In this document: positions 32,686-41,604 of the stretch, in pieces
How positions within the stretch are numbered: the first letter of the stretch is position 1
How the letters are laid out: each line of letters opens with the position of its first letter
From: Sulfitobacter sp.
GTDB lineage: Bacteria; Pseudomonadota; Alphaproteobacteria; Rhodobacterales; Rhodobacteraceae
Length of the DNA stretch: 52,599 nucleotides
Reading direction: 5' to 3'
NCBI GenBank assembly: GCA_024637305.1
Contig: JAGXFI010000127.1
Coordinates: forward strand, 1 to 52,599
Program-made: the position numbers and the translations under genes
Notes under the pieces: model-generated
Database searches by the model: none
Seen by the model: the letters and a program-made list of their open reading frames with translations, nothing else
Told to the model about the DNA's origin: nothing

Positions 32686-33339
32686 TTAAAGGATCTTCTG
32701 TCCCGTTTTTGCCCAGTCTTTCATGAACTGGTCCAGACCCTGCTGGGTCAGGGGATGCGCGGCCAGTTTCTTAATGACTTCTGGGGGCGCAGTGATCACG
32801 TCGGCACCAATGCGGGCGCAATCCTGCACATGATTCACCGACCGGATGGAAGCGGCGAGGATGTTGGTCTCGAAACCGTAGTTGTCATAGATGGTGCGGA
32901 TATCTTCGATCAACTCCATCCCGTCGAGGTTGATGTCGTCGAGACGTCCGATGAAAGGCGAGATGAACGTGGCACCCGCCTTGGCCGCGAGCAGCGCCTG
33001 ATTGGCGGAAAAGCACAGCGTGACATTGACCATCTTGCCCTCTTCCGACAGCACCTTGCACGCCTTGAGGCCGTCCCAGGTCAGGGGAAGTTTCACGGCG
33101 ATATTCTCCGCGATCTCGGCCAGTTTGCGGCCTTCCGCGATCATTTCGTCCGATTTCAGCGCGACCACCTCAGCGGAAACGGGACCGGATACGATCCCGC
33201 AGATTTCCTTTGTCACCTCCAGAATGTCGCGGCCCGATTTCAGAATCAGGGAAGGGTTCGTGGTGACCCCGTCTACCATCCCCAGATCGTTAAGCTCGGC
33301 GATTGCGTCAATTTCGGCAGTATCTACGAAGAATTTCAT
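32686..33339 (-). CDS. tal: Transaldolase (217-residue fructose-6-phosphate aldolase/TalC type)
   Basis: 217 residues from the ATG at 33339, opening with [18 protein letters not shown] and [15 protein letters not shown], the signature of the short transaldolase family. The Schiff-base lysine is in [28 protein letters not shown] and [10 protein letters not shown] complete the barrel. It moves dihydroxyacetone units between sugar phosphates in the pentose phosphate pathway. The frame extends upstream to 33456 but that part lies over the priA start and is not conserved-looking. It is divergent from priA and ends before a strong hairpin. Confidence 0.95.
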   Translation of the reverse strand: MKFFVDTAEIDAIAELNDLGMVDGVTTNPSLILKSGRDILEVTKEICGIVSGPVSAEVVALKSDEMIAEGRKLAEIAENIAVKLPLTWDGLKACKVLSEEGKMVNVTLCFSANQALLAAKAGATFISPFIGRLDDINLDGMELIEDIRTIYDNYGFETNILAASIRSVNHVQDCARIGADVITAPPEVIKKLAAHPLTQQGLDQFMKDWAKTGQKIL

Positions 33340-33457
33340 GCGGCTTCCTTCCGGGTTGGACTGGCGCGCAAAGCGCGGTATCTGTTGGCGTGGATGTAGC
33401 GCATCATTGCCGCTGCCGAAACCCTCAAATCCATTCCGACAACCGGAGAGCCGCAAC

Positions 33458-35653
33458 GTGAGCGCCCCTGAATTCTTTGACGAAGGCGCGTTGGTTGCGG
33501 TGCTGACGACGCAACCGCTGGACCGCGCGCTGGATTACAAAGCGCCAGAAGGCGGGTGTCATCTGGGCGCATTCGTCGAGGTGCCGTTGGGTCCGCGCAA
33601 GGTTTTGGGCGTGATCTGGGGGCCGGGCAAGGGCGATTTCGACTATAATAAAGTGCGTTCGGTCATTCGGGCGTTGGACGCGCCCCCCATGCGTCTGGAG
33701 ATGCGCGAATTTTTGCGACGGGCGGCCGATTATACCCTGACGCCGATGCCCGCGATGCTGCGCCTTGCCACCCGTGCGCCGGGGCTTGGCGATCCGCCGT
33801 CGATGCGCAAGGTCTACCGCCGCGGCGGGGCGGAGCCTGACCGTATGACCGACGCCCGCCGCCGCGTGCTCGAGACGCTGGCGGAATATGGTGATCTGTC
33901 TTTTACGCTCAGGGAGCTTGCAGAATTGGCGGGCGTCACCGCGACCGTAATCAAAGGGCTGGTCACTCAGGGCGCGGTGCATGAAGAGGACAGCCCCCGT
34001 GATTTGCCTTTTCCCCGACTGGATCCCGACTTGCCGGGCAAGGAACTGACCGAGGATCAGGCTGCAGGCGCGGCGATCCTGGCTGCGGCCGTGAAGTCAG
34101 AGGCTTACGGCACGACCTTGCTGCGCGGGGTGACCGGGTCCGGCAAGACCGAAGTGTATCTCGAAGCCGTCGCGGCGGCGCTGGCGACCGGACGTCAGGC
34201 GCTGGTGCTGTTGCCGGAAATCGCGCTGACGGCGGAGTTTCTGACACGGGTACAGGCGCGGTTCGGGGCCAAGCCGGCGGAATGGCATTCGGGTGCCACG
34301 ATGACCGAACGCCGCCGCATCTGGCGAATGGTGGGGCAGGGTCAGGCGCAACTGGTCATCGGCGCACGGTCCGCCTTGTTCCTTCCGTTCCAGAATCTCG
34401 GGTTGATCGTCGTGGATGAGGAACACGACACTTCTTACAAGCAAGAAGACGGCGTGCTGTATAATGCGCGCGACATGGCCGTGCTGCGGGCATCCGTTTG
34501 CGGGGCGCAGGTGGTTCTGGCCTCCGCGACGCCGTCACTGGAAAGCTGGAGCAATGCGCAGGCGGGCAAGTACCGCAAGCTCGAATTGACGTCGCGCTTC
34601 GGTTCGGCGGTCATGCCGCAGATGGGCGCGATAGACATGCGCACCGAAGGATTGCCGAGCGACAGGTGGATTTCACCGCAGCTGAAGGCCGAGGTGGACA
34701 AGAGACTGGAGGCAGGCGAGCAGGCGATGCTGTTTATAAATCGTCGCGGTTATGCGCCGGTGACACTGTGCCGGGCCTGCGGCCACCAGATCGGATGCGA
34801 CCACTGCGACGCGCGCATGGTCGAGCATCGTTTCCTCAAGCGCCTCGTGTGCCATCAGTGCGGAGAGAGCAAACCGATGCCCGAGGCTTGCCCTTCGTGC
34901 GAGGCCGAAGGGCGGCTGGCTCCTGTCGGGCCGGGCGTCGAGCGGCTGGGTGAGGAAGCCGCAGCGCTTTGGCCTGACGCCCGGGTCGCGACGCTGAGTT
35001 CGGACATGTACGGCAGCGCGCGGGCGCTGAAGGCCGAGATTGCGGGGATCGCGCAGGGGACTGCCGACATCATCATCGGAACGCAACTGGTCGCCAAGGG
35101 GCACAATTTTCCAAACCTGACACTTGTCGGTGTCATCGATGCGGATCTGGGACTGATGGGATCCGACCTGCGCGCGGCGGAGCGTACGTTCCAGTTGATG
35201 CGACAGGTGGCGGGACGCGCAGGGCGCGCGGACAAGCCGGGGATGGCGCTTTTGCAAACCTATCAGCCCGAGCATCCGGTAATCCGGGCGATCCTCGCGG
35301 GTGATGAAGAGGCATTCTGGAGCGCGGAGGCAAAGGAGCGCCAACATGCGGGTGTTCCACCCTACGGGCGGCTTGCCGGGATCATCCTGAGCGGGCAGGA
35401 CGCGGCGGCGGTGTTTGATGCGGGCAATACACTGGCCCGCAATGACGGTGCGCTACGTGCCGTCGGGGCGCAGGTTTTCGGACCTGCCCCGGCCCCGATT
35501 GCGCGGGTGCGCGGGCGTCATCGCGTCCGGCTTTTGGTCAAGGCGGATAAATCGGTGGCCCTGCAGGACGCTCTGGCCCGCTGGATCGCGCCGCTTCGTC
35601 TGAAGGGGGACATGCGGCTGGCCGTGGATATCGACCCGCAAAGTTTCTATTAG
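33458..35653 (+). CDS. priA: Primosomal protein N', replication restart helicase PriA
   Basis: 731 residues from GTG 33458 with GGAGAG upstream; the frame upstream to 33002 covers tal and is spurious. The N-terminal 3' DNA-binding part is followed by helicase motifs [14 protein letters not shown] (Walker A, about 224) and [15 protein letters not shown] (DEAH type). The zinc region [17 protein letters not shown] ... CHQCGES ... CPSC carries the cysteines of two zinc sites, then the second RecA lobe with [19 protein letters not shown] and [13 protein letters not shown]. PriA reloads the replisome at collapsed forks. Divergent from tal with 118 bp between. Confidence 0.97.
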   Translation: MSAPEFFDEGALVAVLTTQPLDRALDYKAPEGGCHLGAFVEVPLGPRKVLGVIWGPGKGDFDYNKVRSVIRALDAPPMRLEMREFLRRAADYTLTPMPAMLRLATRAPGLGDPPSMRKVYRRGGAEPDRMTDARRRVLETLAEYGDLSFTLRELAELAGVTATVIKGLVTQGAVHEEDSPRDLPFPRLDPDLPGKELTEDQAAGAAILAAAVKSEAYGTTLLRGVTGSGKTEVYLEAVAAALATGRQALVLLPEIALTAEFLTRVQARFGAKPAEWHSGATMTERRRIWRMVGQGQAQLVIGARSALFLPFQNLGLIVVDEEHDTSYKQEDGVLYNARDMAVLRASVCGAQVVLASATPSLESWSNAQAGKYRKLELTSRFGSAVMPQMGAIDMRTEGLPSDRWISPQLKAEVDKRLEAGEQAMLFINRRGYAPVTLCRACGHQIGCDHCDARMVEHRFLKRLVCHQCGESKPMPEACPSCEAEGRLAPVGPGVERLGEEAAALWPDARVATLSSDMYGSARALKAEIAGIAQGTADIIIGTQLVAKGHNFPNLTLVGVIDADLGLMGSDLRAAERTFQLMRQVAGRAGRADKPGMALLQTYQPEHPVIRAILAGDEEAFWSAEAKERQHAGVPPYGRLAGIILSGQDAAAVFDAGNTLARNDGALRAVGAQVFGPAPAPIARVRGRHRVRLLVKADKSVALQDALARWIAPLRLKGDMRLAVDIDPQSFY

Positions 35654-35751
35654 GTGGCGGTCGTCGAATTGGATATTTGAAGAACAATGAACGAGGGCAA
35701 CCGCGCATCCGGGACGCTCTTTTACACTCGTCAATCGCATTTTTGAGGCGT

Positions 35752-36996
35752 ATGGCAGAGTACATGACCCAGTTTGTGAAACTTGCGGATGCCAAGCATC
35801 AGCCGTTCTGGCGCAGGCCCGTCGCGCTTTTGTTCCTGATGGCGCTCGCGATGCCGATCGCGTTCAACGTCTGGTCTGCATTGCTCAACAATTTCGTGAT
35901 CGAGGTCGCTGATTTCGACGGCTCCGACATCGGGCTGTTGCATACGATTCGCGAGATTCCCGGATTTCTGGCCGTGGGCGTGATCGCGATCATCATTTTC
36001 GTGCGCGAACAGGTGCTTGGGTTGGTCTCGCTGATCCTGCTGGGGGTTGCGACCGCCTTGACGGCCTGGTTTCCGTCGATGGGCGGGATCCTGACCATTA
36101 CCATGCTCAGTTCCATCGGGTTTCATTATTACGAAACGGTCAACCAGTCGCTGCAACTGCAATGGTTGAAAATCGAGGACGCGCCGCGGATGATCGGCTG
36201 GCTGATGGCAGCAGGTTCTGCTGCGACGCTGGTGGCGTATCTTGCGATCATCTCGGTATGGGAAACGCTCGGGCTGACTTACAATATCGTTTACATGATC
36301 GGCGGAGGGATCACTGTCGTGATCGCTGTTTTCGCCTTGATTGCTTATCCGCAGTTCGAGGCCCCGACGCCGCAGACAAAGAAGATGGTGCTGCGGCGAC
36401 GCTACTGGCTTTACTATGCGCTGCAATTCATGTCGGGCGCGCGGCGACAGATCTTCGTGGTGTTCGCAGGCTTCATGATGGTTGAGCGTTTTGGATTTGA
36501 GGTCCATGAGATCACGACGCTCTACCTGATCAATCTGATCGCCAACATGATATTCGCACCGTTGATGGGGCGCGCTGTGGGGTATTTCGGCGAACGTCGC
36601 GCCCTGGGATTTGAATATATCGGCCTGGTCTGTGTTTTCCTGGCTTATGGTGGTGTCTACTACCTTGGCTTAGGCGTGGTGATTGCCGCCACCTTGTATG
36701 TGTTGGATCATATATTTTTCGCGCTGGCGCTGGCGTTGAAGACATATTTTCAGAAAATCGCCGACCCGGCGGATATTGCGCCGACTGCGGCGGTCGCGTT
36801 CACGATCAACCATATCGCTGCGGTTTTCCTTCCTGTTCTGTTGGGATTGCTGTGGCTGGTGTCTCCGGCGATGGTTTTCCTGTTGGCCGCAGGTATGGCG
36901 GCGGTGTCATTCATGCTCGCGATGCTGATCCCGCGACACCCGTCTCCGGGGAATGAAACCATATGGGCCACCCCCGCACCCGCCGCCGCGGAATAG
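35752..36996 (+). CDS. MFS transporter
   Basis: About 414 residues with 12 membrane segments. The start at 35752 follows GAGG closely; ATG 35764 (MTQFVKLADAKH) is equally possible. MFS character is shown by the two six-helix halves with a central cytoplasmic loop (FEAPTPQTKKMVLRRRYWLYY) and a weak motif A-like MGRAVGYFGERRALGFEYIG in the second half. The loop-helix FHYYETVNQSLQLQWLK is distinctive. I cannot name a substrate. The 3' end overlaps the MATE gene by 34 bp in another frame, so the two transporters are probably co-transcribed. Confidence 0.85.
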   Translation: MAEYMTQFVKLADAKHQPFWRRPVALLFLMALAMPIAFNVWSALLNNFVIEVADFDGSDIGLLHTIREIPGFLAVGVIAIIIFVREQVLGLVSLILLGVATALTAWFPSMGGILTITMLSSIGFHYYETVNQSLQLQWLKIEDAPRMIGWLMAAGSAATLVAYLAIISVWETLGLTYNIVYMIGGGITVVIAVFALIAYPQFEAPTPQTKKMVLRRRYWLYYALQFMSGARRQIFVVFAGFMMVERFGFEVHEITTLYLINLIANMIFAPLMGRAVGYFGERRALGFEYIGLVCVFLAYGGVYYLGLGVVIAATLYVLDHIFFALALALKTYFQKIADPADIAPTAAVAFTINHIAAVFLPVLLGLLWLVSPAMVFLLAAGMAAVSFMLAMLIPRHPSPGNETIWATPAPAAAE

Positions 36997-38393
36997 CCCC
37001 GGTGGAGCAGGGCCGTTTCCTCAGCGGGTCCACCATGGGTCATGTGGTCCGCATGACGGCGACAGGCGCGTTGGGGATCACGTTTGTCTTTCTGGTGGAT
37101 GCCGCCGGTCTTTTGTGGATATCGCAACTGGGTGATCCGCAACTTGTCGCGGCCATCGGCTTTGCCTTTGCGATCCAGTTCTTTTCGGTGTCCGTCGGCG
37201 TCGGCCTGATGATTGCCTCTACCGCCATGATTTCGCGGGCAATCGGACAGGGCGATCGGGTGCTGGCACGGCGGCAGGCCGGTGCTGCGGTCGTGATCGC
37301 GGCAGTGGTGCAGGCGCTGGTGGCGGGGACGATCATCCTTTTCAGACATCCGCTGCTGGACATGGCCGGCGCAGACGGAGAGACCGCGCGCCTCGCTGCG
37401 CGCTATCTGGCGATCACCATGCCTTCGCTCGTCATCATGGCGGTGGGCCTGATCTGCAGCGGGGCTTTGCGGGCCGAAGGTTACGGGGCCAAGGCGATGT
37501 ATGTCACGATGCTGTCAGGGTGCCTGCTTATGGTTTTGGATCCTGTGCTGATCCTCTGGCTTGGATGGGGGCTTGATGGTGCTGCGATCGGGTTGTTCGT
37601 ATTTCGTATCGCGCTGGTGAGCTTGGGGATCTATTTTGCCGGTATCCAGATGAAGTTGATTACATTTCCCAACATGGGTGATGTGCGCGAAATTGCACGG
37701 CCCTATCTGGTCATAGCCGGTCCGGCTATTGCCACCCAGATGTCCACGCCCGCCGGGAACTATCTGCTGACGCTGGTGATGGCACCGTTCGGCGATGATG
37801 CTGTTGCCGCGTGGGCGGTGGTCGGGCGGCTGACTGTTGTGGTGTTTGGCGGCATCTTTGCGCTCTCGGGGGCCATCGGCGGTATTTTCGGCCAGAACTT
37901 TGGGGCAGGGCAATACGACCGGCTGCGCAGCACCTATCGCGACGCGCTGATCTTTTGCCTTGCCTACACATTGGTTGCCTGGGGCGTTTTACTGGCGGCG
38001 GTGCCTTATGTTATCGACGCCTTCGCCCTGACAGGCCAGGGGGCAGAGGTCTTGCGTGCCTTTGCCGTGGTCGGTGTCGGCGGCTTCATCTTTTTCGGCG
38101 CGCTTTTCGTGTCGAACGCGGCGTTCAATAACCTGGGGCGTCCGGGACGGTCGACTTTGGTGAACTGGACCAAGGATGGCGTGCTCAGCTTTCCGCTCGC
38201 GACAATGTTCGCAGCCACTTTCGGCGCGCCGGGAGTGATTTATGGACAGGCCGGGGCCGGGATCATCGTGGGCGCGCTGTCGGCGCTGTGGGGGTGGTAT
38301 TTTGTCCGCCAACTACGGGCACCGAACGCGGCGGTGCTTGACCCGGCCGTGCCGCGCCCCTACCCGAACCCTGACAGACACAGGAGCCGCTGA
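36963..38393 (+). CDS. MATE-family efflux transporter
   Basis: 476 residues, 12 membrane segments in two similar halves (MATE/NorM fold). The start ATG 36963 has GGGGAA upstream. Typical stretches are FLVDAAGLLWISQLGDPQLVA in the first helices and GRLTVVVFGGIFALSGAIGG and NFGAGQYDRLRSTYRDAL in the second half. It exports cationic drugs or metabolites in exchange for Na+ or H+; substrate unknown. It overlaps the MFS gene upstream and shares its last base with the ATG of prmA, so a three-gene unit is likely. Confidence 0.9.
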   Translation: MGHPRTRRRGIAPVEQGRFLSGSTMGHVVRMTATGALGITFVFLVDAAGLLWISQLGDPQLVAAIGFAFAIQFFSVSVGVGLMIASTAMISRAIGQGDRVLARRQAGAAVVIAAVVQALVAGTIILFRHPLLDMAGADGETARLAARYLAITMPSLVIMAVGLICSGALRAEGYGAKAMYVTMLSGCLLMVLDPVLILWLGWGLDGAAIGLFVFRIALVSLGIYFAGIQMKLITFPNMGDVREIARPYLVIAGPAIATQMSTPAGNYLLTLVMAPFGDDAVAAWAVVGRLTVVVFGGIFALSGAIGGIFGQNFGAGQYDRLRSTYRDALIFCLAYTLVAWGVLLAAVPYVIDAFALTGQGAEVLRAFAVVGVGGFIFFGALFVSNAAFNNLGRPGRSTLVNWTKDGVLSFPLATMFAATFGAPGVIYGQAGAGIIVGALSALWGWYFVRQLRAPNAAVLDPAVPRPYPNPDRHRSR

Positions 38394-39259
38394 TGCCCAC
38401 CTTTACCGCCCTTACGACCCTCATGGGCCGCGATGCCGCCTATGCCTTGGGGGATGCGCTGGAACAGCTTGATCCGACTGGTGTCGGCGTTTTCGAGGTT
38501 GAGGACGGATCGGGCCAATGGGAGGTCGGCGGCTATTTCGAGGAGGCCCCGGACGAGACTGCACTCGCGGTGCTGGCCGCAGCAATGGGCGCGAAACCTT
38601 TCAGCGTGTCCGAATTGCCCGAAACCGATTGGGTCGCCCATGTCCGGCGCGAACTGGCTCCGGTGGAGGCTGGCCGCTTTTTTGTCTATGGCAGTCATGA
38701 TGCCGATAAAGTCCCTGACGGCTGTGAGCCGCTTTTGATTGAGGCGGCGATGGCGTTTGGTACGGGGCATCATGGCACGACGCTGGGGTGTCTGCGTGCG
38801 CTGGACCGGCTGGCGGCTGACGGGTTCCACGGTCACAGCGTTGCAGACATCGGCTGCGGGACGGCTGTTCTGGCTATGGCTGCGGCGCGGATCTGGCCAG
38901 AAAACGTGCTGGCGAGCGATATCGACGAGGTTGCGGTTGAGGTCGCGCAGGTGAATGTTCGCGCCAACGGACTGGAAGGGCGCGTGCATTGCGTCGAAGC
39001 GGCAGGGCTGGATCACCCGGAAATCGCGGCTGCTGCGCCGTTTGACCTTATTTTTGCCAATATTCTGAAAGGGCCTTTGATCGCATTGGCCGCTGATCTG
39101 GTCGCAGCGCTTTCGCCGAACGGATTCGCGATTCTTTCCGGGATTCTCAACGAACAGGCGGATGAAGTTGCAGAGGTTTATGCACGCTCCGGCACCAATA
39201 CGCTGCACCGCGAAAGTATTGGTGACTGGACCACGCTCACCCTCCAGAAAACCCGCTAG
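38393..39259 (+). CDS. prmA: Ribosomal protein L11 methyltransferase
   Basis: 288 residues. N-terminal L11-recognition domain, then a class I methyltransferase domain with VADIGCGTAVLAMAAARIWP (AdoMet motif I), VLASDIDEVAVEVAQVN (motif II) and FDLIFANILKGPLIALAADL, whose NILKGPL is the PrmA variant of motif IV. The conserved block AMAFGTGHHGTTLGCLRAL precedes motif I and identifies PrmA. It trimethylates L11. The ATG overlaps the MATE stop codon by one base. Confidence 0.95.
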   Translation: MPTFTALTTLMGRDAAYALGDALEQLDPTGVGVFEVEDGSGQWEVGGYFEEAPDETALAVLAAAMGAKPFSVSELPETDWVAHVRRELAPVEAGRFFVYGSHDADKVPDGCEPLLIEAAMAFGTGHHGTTLGCLRALDRLAADGFHGHSVADIGCGTAVLAMAAARIWPENVLASDIDEVAVEVAQVNVRANGLEGRVHCVEAAGLDHPEIAAAAPFDLIFANILKGPLIALAADLVAALSPNGFAILSGILNEQADEVAEVYARSGTNTLHRESIGDWTTLTLQKTR

Positions 39260-39318
39260 TTTTCCGCTCAATTATGGTGTTTTCGACGCAATTGCCCAGA
39301 AATTGCCACAATTCGATC

Positions 39319-39334
39319 TTAAGACTTCTTTAAC
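39319..39334 (+). promoter_or_regulatory. Full-consensus CtrA box
   Basis: TTAAGACTTCTTTAAC is TTAA-N7-TTAAC, an exact match to the alphaproteobacterial CtrA binding consensus. It lies 33 bp upstream of the ATG of the small membrane protein at 39368, a usual place for a CtrA-activated promoter. In Rhodobacterales CtrA controls motility, gene transfer agents, quorum-sensing output and cell differentiation. One occurrence by chance in this AT-poor genome is not common but cannot be excluded. Confidence 0.6.
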
Positions 39335-39367
39335 GACGGTGGGGGCCGTTTGTTGAAGAGTTATACC

Positions 39368-39712
39368 ATGGTCGAAACACACCAACATTTTGCCAATCGC
39401 TTGGATACGCTGGGTGCAAAACACAGAAAGCTCGCGCGCGGTTATACGACGCAGTTGGACAAGAATGGTCTGATCGTCGCCAAGCCAAAACGCGCACGTC
39501 GTCATTTTCCGGTAAAGGGTCTGTTGCTGCTGCTCTTTGCGTTCATCTCATTCAAGGCGTTCATGCTTTCGGTGAACGGACCAGAGGCGTACAATGACCG
39601 TCTCTCCAAGCTCGAAGCAGGCACAATCTTCGAAAGTTTCGGTGCCAAGGTGATGAGTCTTGACCCTGCAACCGTAGCGCTGGCGCAGATCATGGGGCCT
39701 TTGATGCGCTAG
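39368..39712 (+). CDS. Small single-pass membrane protein, unknown function
   Basis: 114 residues from ATG 39368 with GAAGAG eight bases upstream. A cytoplasmic, basic N-terminal part (LGAKHRKLARGYTTQLDKNG, then KPKRARRHFP) leads into one membrane segment (VKGLLLLLFAFISFKAFML) and a short periplasmic tail (about 45 residues). I do not recognise a family. The CtrA box upstream suggests cell-cycle- or differentiation-linked expression. It ends just before a strong bidirectional terminator, so it is a single-gene unit. Confidence 0.75.
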   Translation: MVETHQHFANRLDTLGAKHRKLARGYTTQLDKNGLIVAKPKRARRHFPVKGLLLLLFAFISFKAFMLSVNGPEAYNDRLSKLEAGTIFESFGAKVMSLDPATVALAQIMGPLMR

Positions 39713-39777
39713 CGACTGGCGTCCTGGAGAAAAAGAACACGCAAGCTGATCTTTCCAGAAAGCATATTTCACGACGA

Positions 39778-39811
39778 AAAAGCCGCGCCTCTTTTCAGAG
39801 CCGCGGCTTTT
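39778..39811. terminator. Bidirectional rho-independent terminator
   Basis: AAAAGCCGCG (39778-39787) and CGCGGCTTTT (39802-39811) form a perfect ten-pair stem with a 14-base loop, with U tracts on both strands. It lies between the convergent small membrane protein gene and the DUF1127 gene and can stop transcription from both sides. Confidence 0.9.
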
Positions 39812-39825
39812 CTGTTCGAGCCGTT

Positions 39826-39842
39826 GGCGGGTGTTCCCCGCC
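39826..39842 (-). other. Additional hairpin 3' of the DUF1127 gene
   Basis: GGCGGG-TGTTC-CCCGCC, six GC pairs, lies 10 bp after the DUF1127 stop on the minus strand and 15 bp before the terminator. The DUF1127 transcript would therefore end in two stacked hairpins. In Rhodobacter some DUF1127 mRNAs are processed into small RNAs at their 3' end; a similar fate here is only a possibility. Confidence 0.4.
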
Positions 39843-39851
39843 TGACTGCAT

Positions 39852-40070
39852 TCAGCGGATCAGGTATGACCGTGCAACGCTGTCGATGTCGCCACGGACA
39901 AGGCCGATATCTTCAAGTTCGCGGTCGGTGAGACCAGACAACGCTTTGCGTGTAGCGCGCGCGTCGTTCCAGTCGATGATCGCGGTGAATACTTCGCCGG
40001 TAAATGCGGCGAGACGGTTCGCAGCGGATGCTACGCCGTAATTGGTTCGGGTGGTGTCAAGCGCTGCCAT
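39852..40070 (-). CDS. DUF1127 (YjiS-like) small protein
   Basis: 72 residues. The N-terminal half is Ala/Thr-rich; the C-terminal half has the arginine-aspartate pattern of DUF1127: DWNDARATRKALSGLTDREL followed by EDIGLVRGDIDSVARSYLIR. Small DUF1127 proteins in alphaproteobacteria bind RNA or affect phosphate and carbon metabolism and stress responses (for example CcaF1 in Rhodobacter). An AAGGAC ribosome site precedes the ATG. It is a single-gene unit closed by two hairpins. Confidence 0.9.
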   Translation of the reverse strand: MAALDTTRTNYGVASAANRLAAFTGEVFTAIIDWNDARATRKALSGLTDRELEDIGLVRGDIDSVARSYLIR

Positions 40071-40414
40071 TGGAGCCGTCCTTTTATATTAGTGTTCAAC
40101 CGGAGAACCGGCGGTATGAGCGGCAGATAGGCTCAACTCTGCACTTGCACAATTGTCAAAAACGCATGTGTGCCATGCGCGCATTGCAACTGTAAAAGAG
40201 ACATTTAAGAGTATGAATTATTTGTGAAAAAAAGCGTTCTTACATGTCGTAATCAGGCCGGATAACGGCGCGATCCGACATCTTTGCTGCAGTGCGGCAT
40301 TGTTGCGACCAGTTTGTCATCAAAAACGACTGGAGGCGGTTAAGGCTTGGCGGATGTTCGCCTTTCGTGCTAGTGCATCAAAAAAACAACAGAAACGGGG
40401 CTTTGGGCGGTAAA
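40071..40414. other. 344-bp intergenic region between DUF1127 and ruvC
   Basis: It is AT-rich compared with its surroundings. On the minus strand it holds the leader of the DUF1127 gene, including a perfect TTGACA at 40154-40159 for which no -10 stands at normal spacing. On the plus strand TTGGCG (40347-40352) and a weak CTAGTG (40070+300, that is 40370-40375) flank a LexA-like box. No open frame with a ribosome site and no tRNA-like fold is seen. Confidence 0.6.
40356..40370 (+). promoter_or_regulatory. LexA-like SOS box upstream of ruvCAB
   Basis: GTTCGCCTTTCGTGC matches the alphaproteobacterial LexA operator GTTC-N7-GTTC with one mismatch (GTGC for the second half). It lies 45 bp before the ruvC start and between plausible -35 and -10 elements, where a repressor would block transcription. 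ruvAB is an SOS unit in several bacteria, which supports the call. Confidence 0.45.
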
Positions 40415-40918
40415 ATGCGTATCATTGGAATCGATCCGGGGCTGCGGAATCTCGGTTGGGGCGTGATCGACGTCGCCGGCAGCCGTCTGAGCCATGTCGC
40501 GAATGGCGTTTGCGTGTCCCAAGGGGATGAACTGGCCATGCGTTTGCTGTCGCTGTATGATCAGTTGACCAGCGTCTTTGCCCGCTACCGTCCGCAGGGT
40601 GCAGCGGTCGAGCAGACATTCGTGAACAAGGACGGCGCAGGTACGCTCAAGCTGGGTCAGGCACGGGGCATTGCGATGCTGGTACCGGCGCAAGCGGGGC
40701 TGAGCGTCGGGGAATACGCGCCGAACACGGTCAAGAAGACAGTCGTTGGCGTCGGTCACGCGGACAAGGGGCAGGTGGCGCATATGGTTCGGATACAATT
40801 GCCCGGGATCGAGATCGCAGGGCCCGATGCGGCGGATGCGCTGGCCATCGCGATCTGTCATGCGCATCATGGCGGTGCGTCTGCATTGGCCGCTGCTGTC
40901 GCGAGGGCGCAGGCATGA
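40415..40918 (+). CDS. ruvC: Holliday junction resolvase RuvC
   Basis: 167 residues from ATG 40415. The catalytic acidic residues are in [12 protein letters not shown] (Asp7), [11 protein letters not shown] (Glu) and [14 protein letters not shown] (two Asp). It is the endonuclease that cuts Holliday junctions with RuvAB. The frame upstream of 40415 has no conserved sequence. ruvC, ruvA and ruvB follow in one unit; ruvC and ruvA overlap by four bases. Confidence 0.97.
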   Translation: MRIIGIDPGLRNLGWGVIDVAGSRLSHVANGVCVSQGDELAMRLLSLYDQLTSVFARYRPQGAAVEQTFVNKDGAGTLKLGQARGIAMLVPAQAGLSVGEYAPNTVKKTVVGVGHADKGQVAHMVRIQLPGIEIAGPDAADALAIAICHAHHGGASALAAAVARAQA

Positions 40919-41562
40919 TCGGCAAGATCAGCGGCAGGATCGAATACCGGGCAGGCGATCACGTCCTGATCGACGTGCGCGGTGTCGGTTATCTGGTTTA
41001 TTGCTCGGACCGGACATTGGCCGGATTGCCAGGTGCGGGCGAGGCGGCGTCGCTGTATACTGATTTGCTGGTGCGTGAGGACGTTCTGCAACTGTTTGGC
41101 TTTGCTACGCTTGTCGAGAAAGAATGGCACCGCCTGCTGACTTCGGTGCAGGGAGTCGGAGCCAAGGCATCCTTGGCAATCCTCGGAGCGTTGGGAGCGG
41201 ACGGCGTAAGTCGCGCGATCGCCTTGGGGGATTGGAATTCCGTCAAGGCGGCCAAGGGCGTTGGCCCGAAGCTGGCGCAGCGCGTGGTGCTGGACCTCAA
41301 GGACAAGGCACCGTCCGTCATGGCCATGGGCAGGACAGTGGCCCAAATGCCGGGCGATGGGCAAGGGGATGTGATCGAAGCGATGCCTGTGCCGAACCTC
41401 GCAAGCTCGGCGCAGGCCGAAGCGCTGTCAGCGCTCGGGAATCTCGGCTATGGCCCTGGAGAGGCGGCGGGTGCCGTCGCGCAGGCGGCGGGCGAGACAC
41501 CCGAGGCGGAAACGCCCGCTTTGATCCGTGCCGCGTTGAAACTTCTGGCTCCCAAGGGTTAG
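40915..41562 (+). CDS. ruvA: Holliday junction DNA helicase subunit RuvA
   Basis: 215 residues. N-terminal OB-fold [20 protein letters not shown] and [10 protein letters not shown], then the paired helix-hairpin-helix motifs [13 protein letters not shown] and [19 protein letters not shown], and a flexible linker before the C-terminal RuvB-binding domain ([21 protein letters not shown]). It tetramerises on the junction and loads RuvB. ATGA overlap with ruvC. Confidence 0.97.
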   Translation: MIGKISGRIEYRAGDHVLIDVRGVGYLVYCSDRTLAGLPGAGEAASLYTDLLVREDVLQLFGFATLVEKEWHRLLTSVQGVGAKASLAILGALGADGVSRAIALGDWNSVKAAKGVGPKLAQRVVLDLKDKAPSVMAMGRTVAQMPGDGQGDVIEAMPVPNLASSAQAEALSALGNLGYGPGEAAGAVAQAAGETPEAETPALIRAALKLLAPKG

Positions 41563-41604
41563 GGTGCGCCCATCGGGCCATTGGCCCCTTTCACCGGAGT
41601 GAGA

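Noticed and set aside
33002-33457. N-terminal extension of PriA
   Set aside because: It lies over tal on the other strand, and a GTG with a good ribosome site at 33458 gives the normal PriA length.
40154-40159. Perfect TTGACA on the minus strand upstream of DUF1127
   Set aside because: No -10 hexamer at 16-18 bp; a functional promoter cannot be supported.
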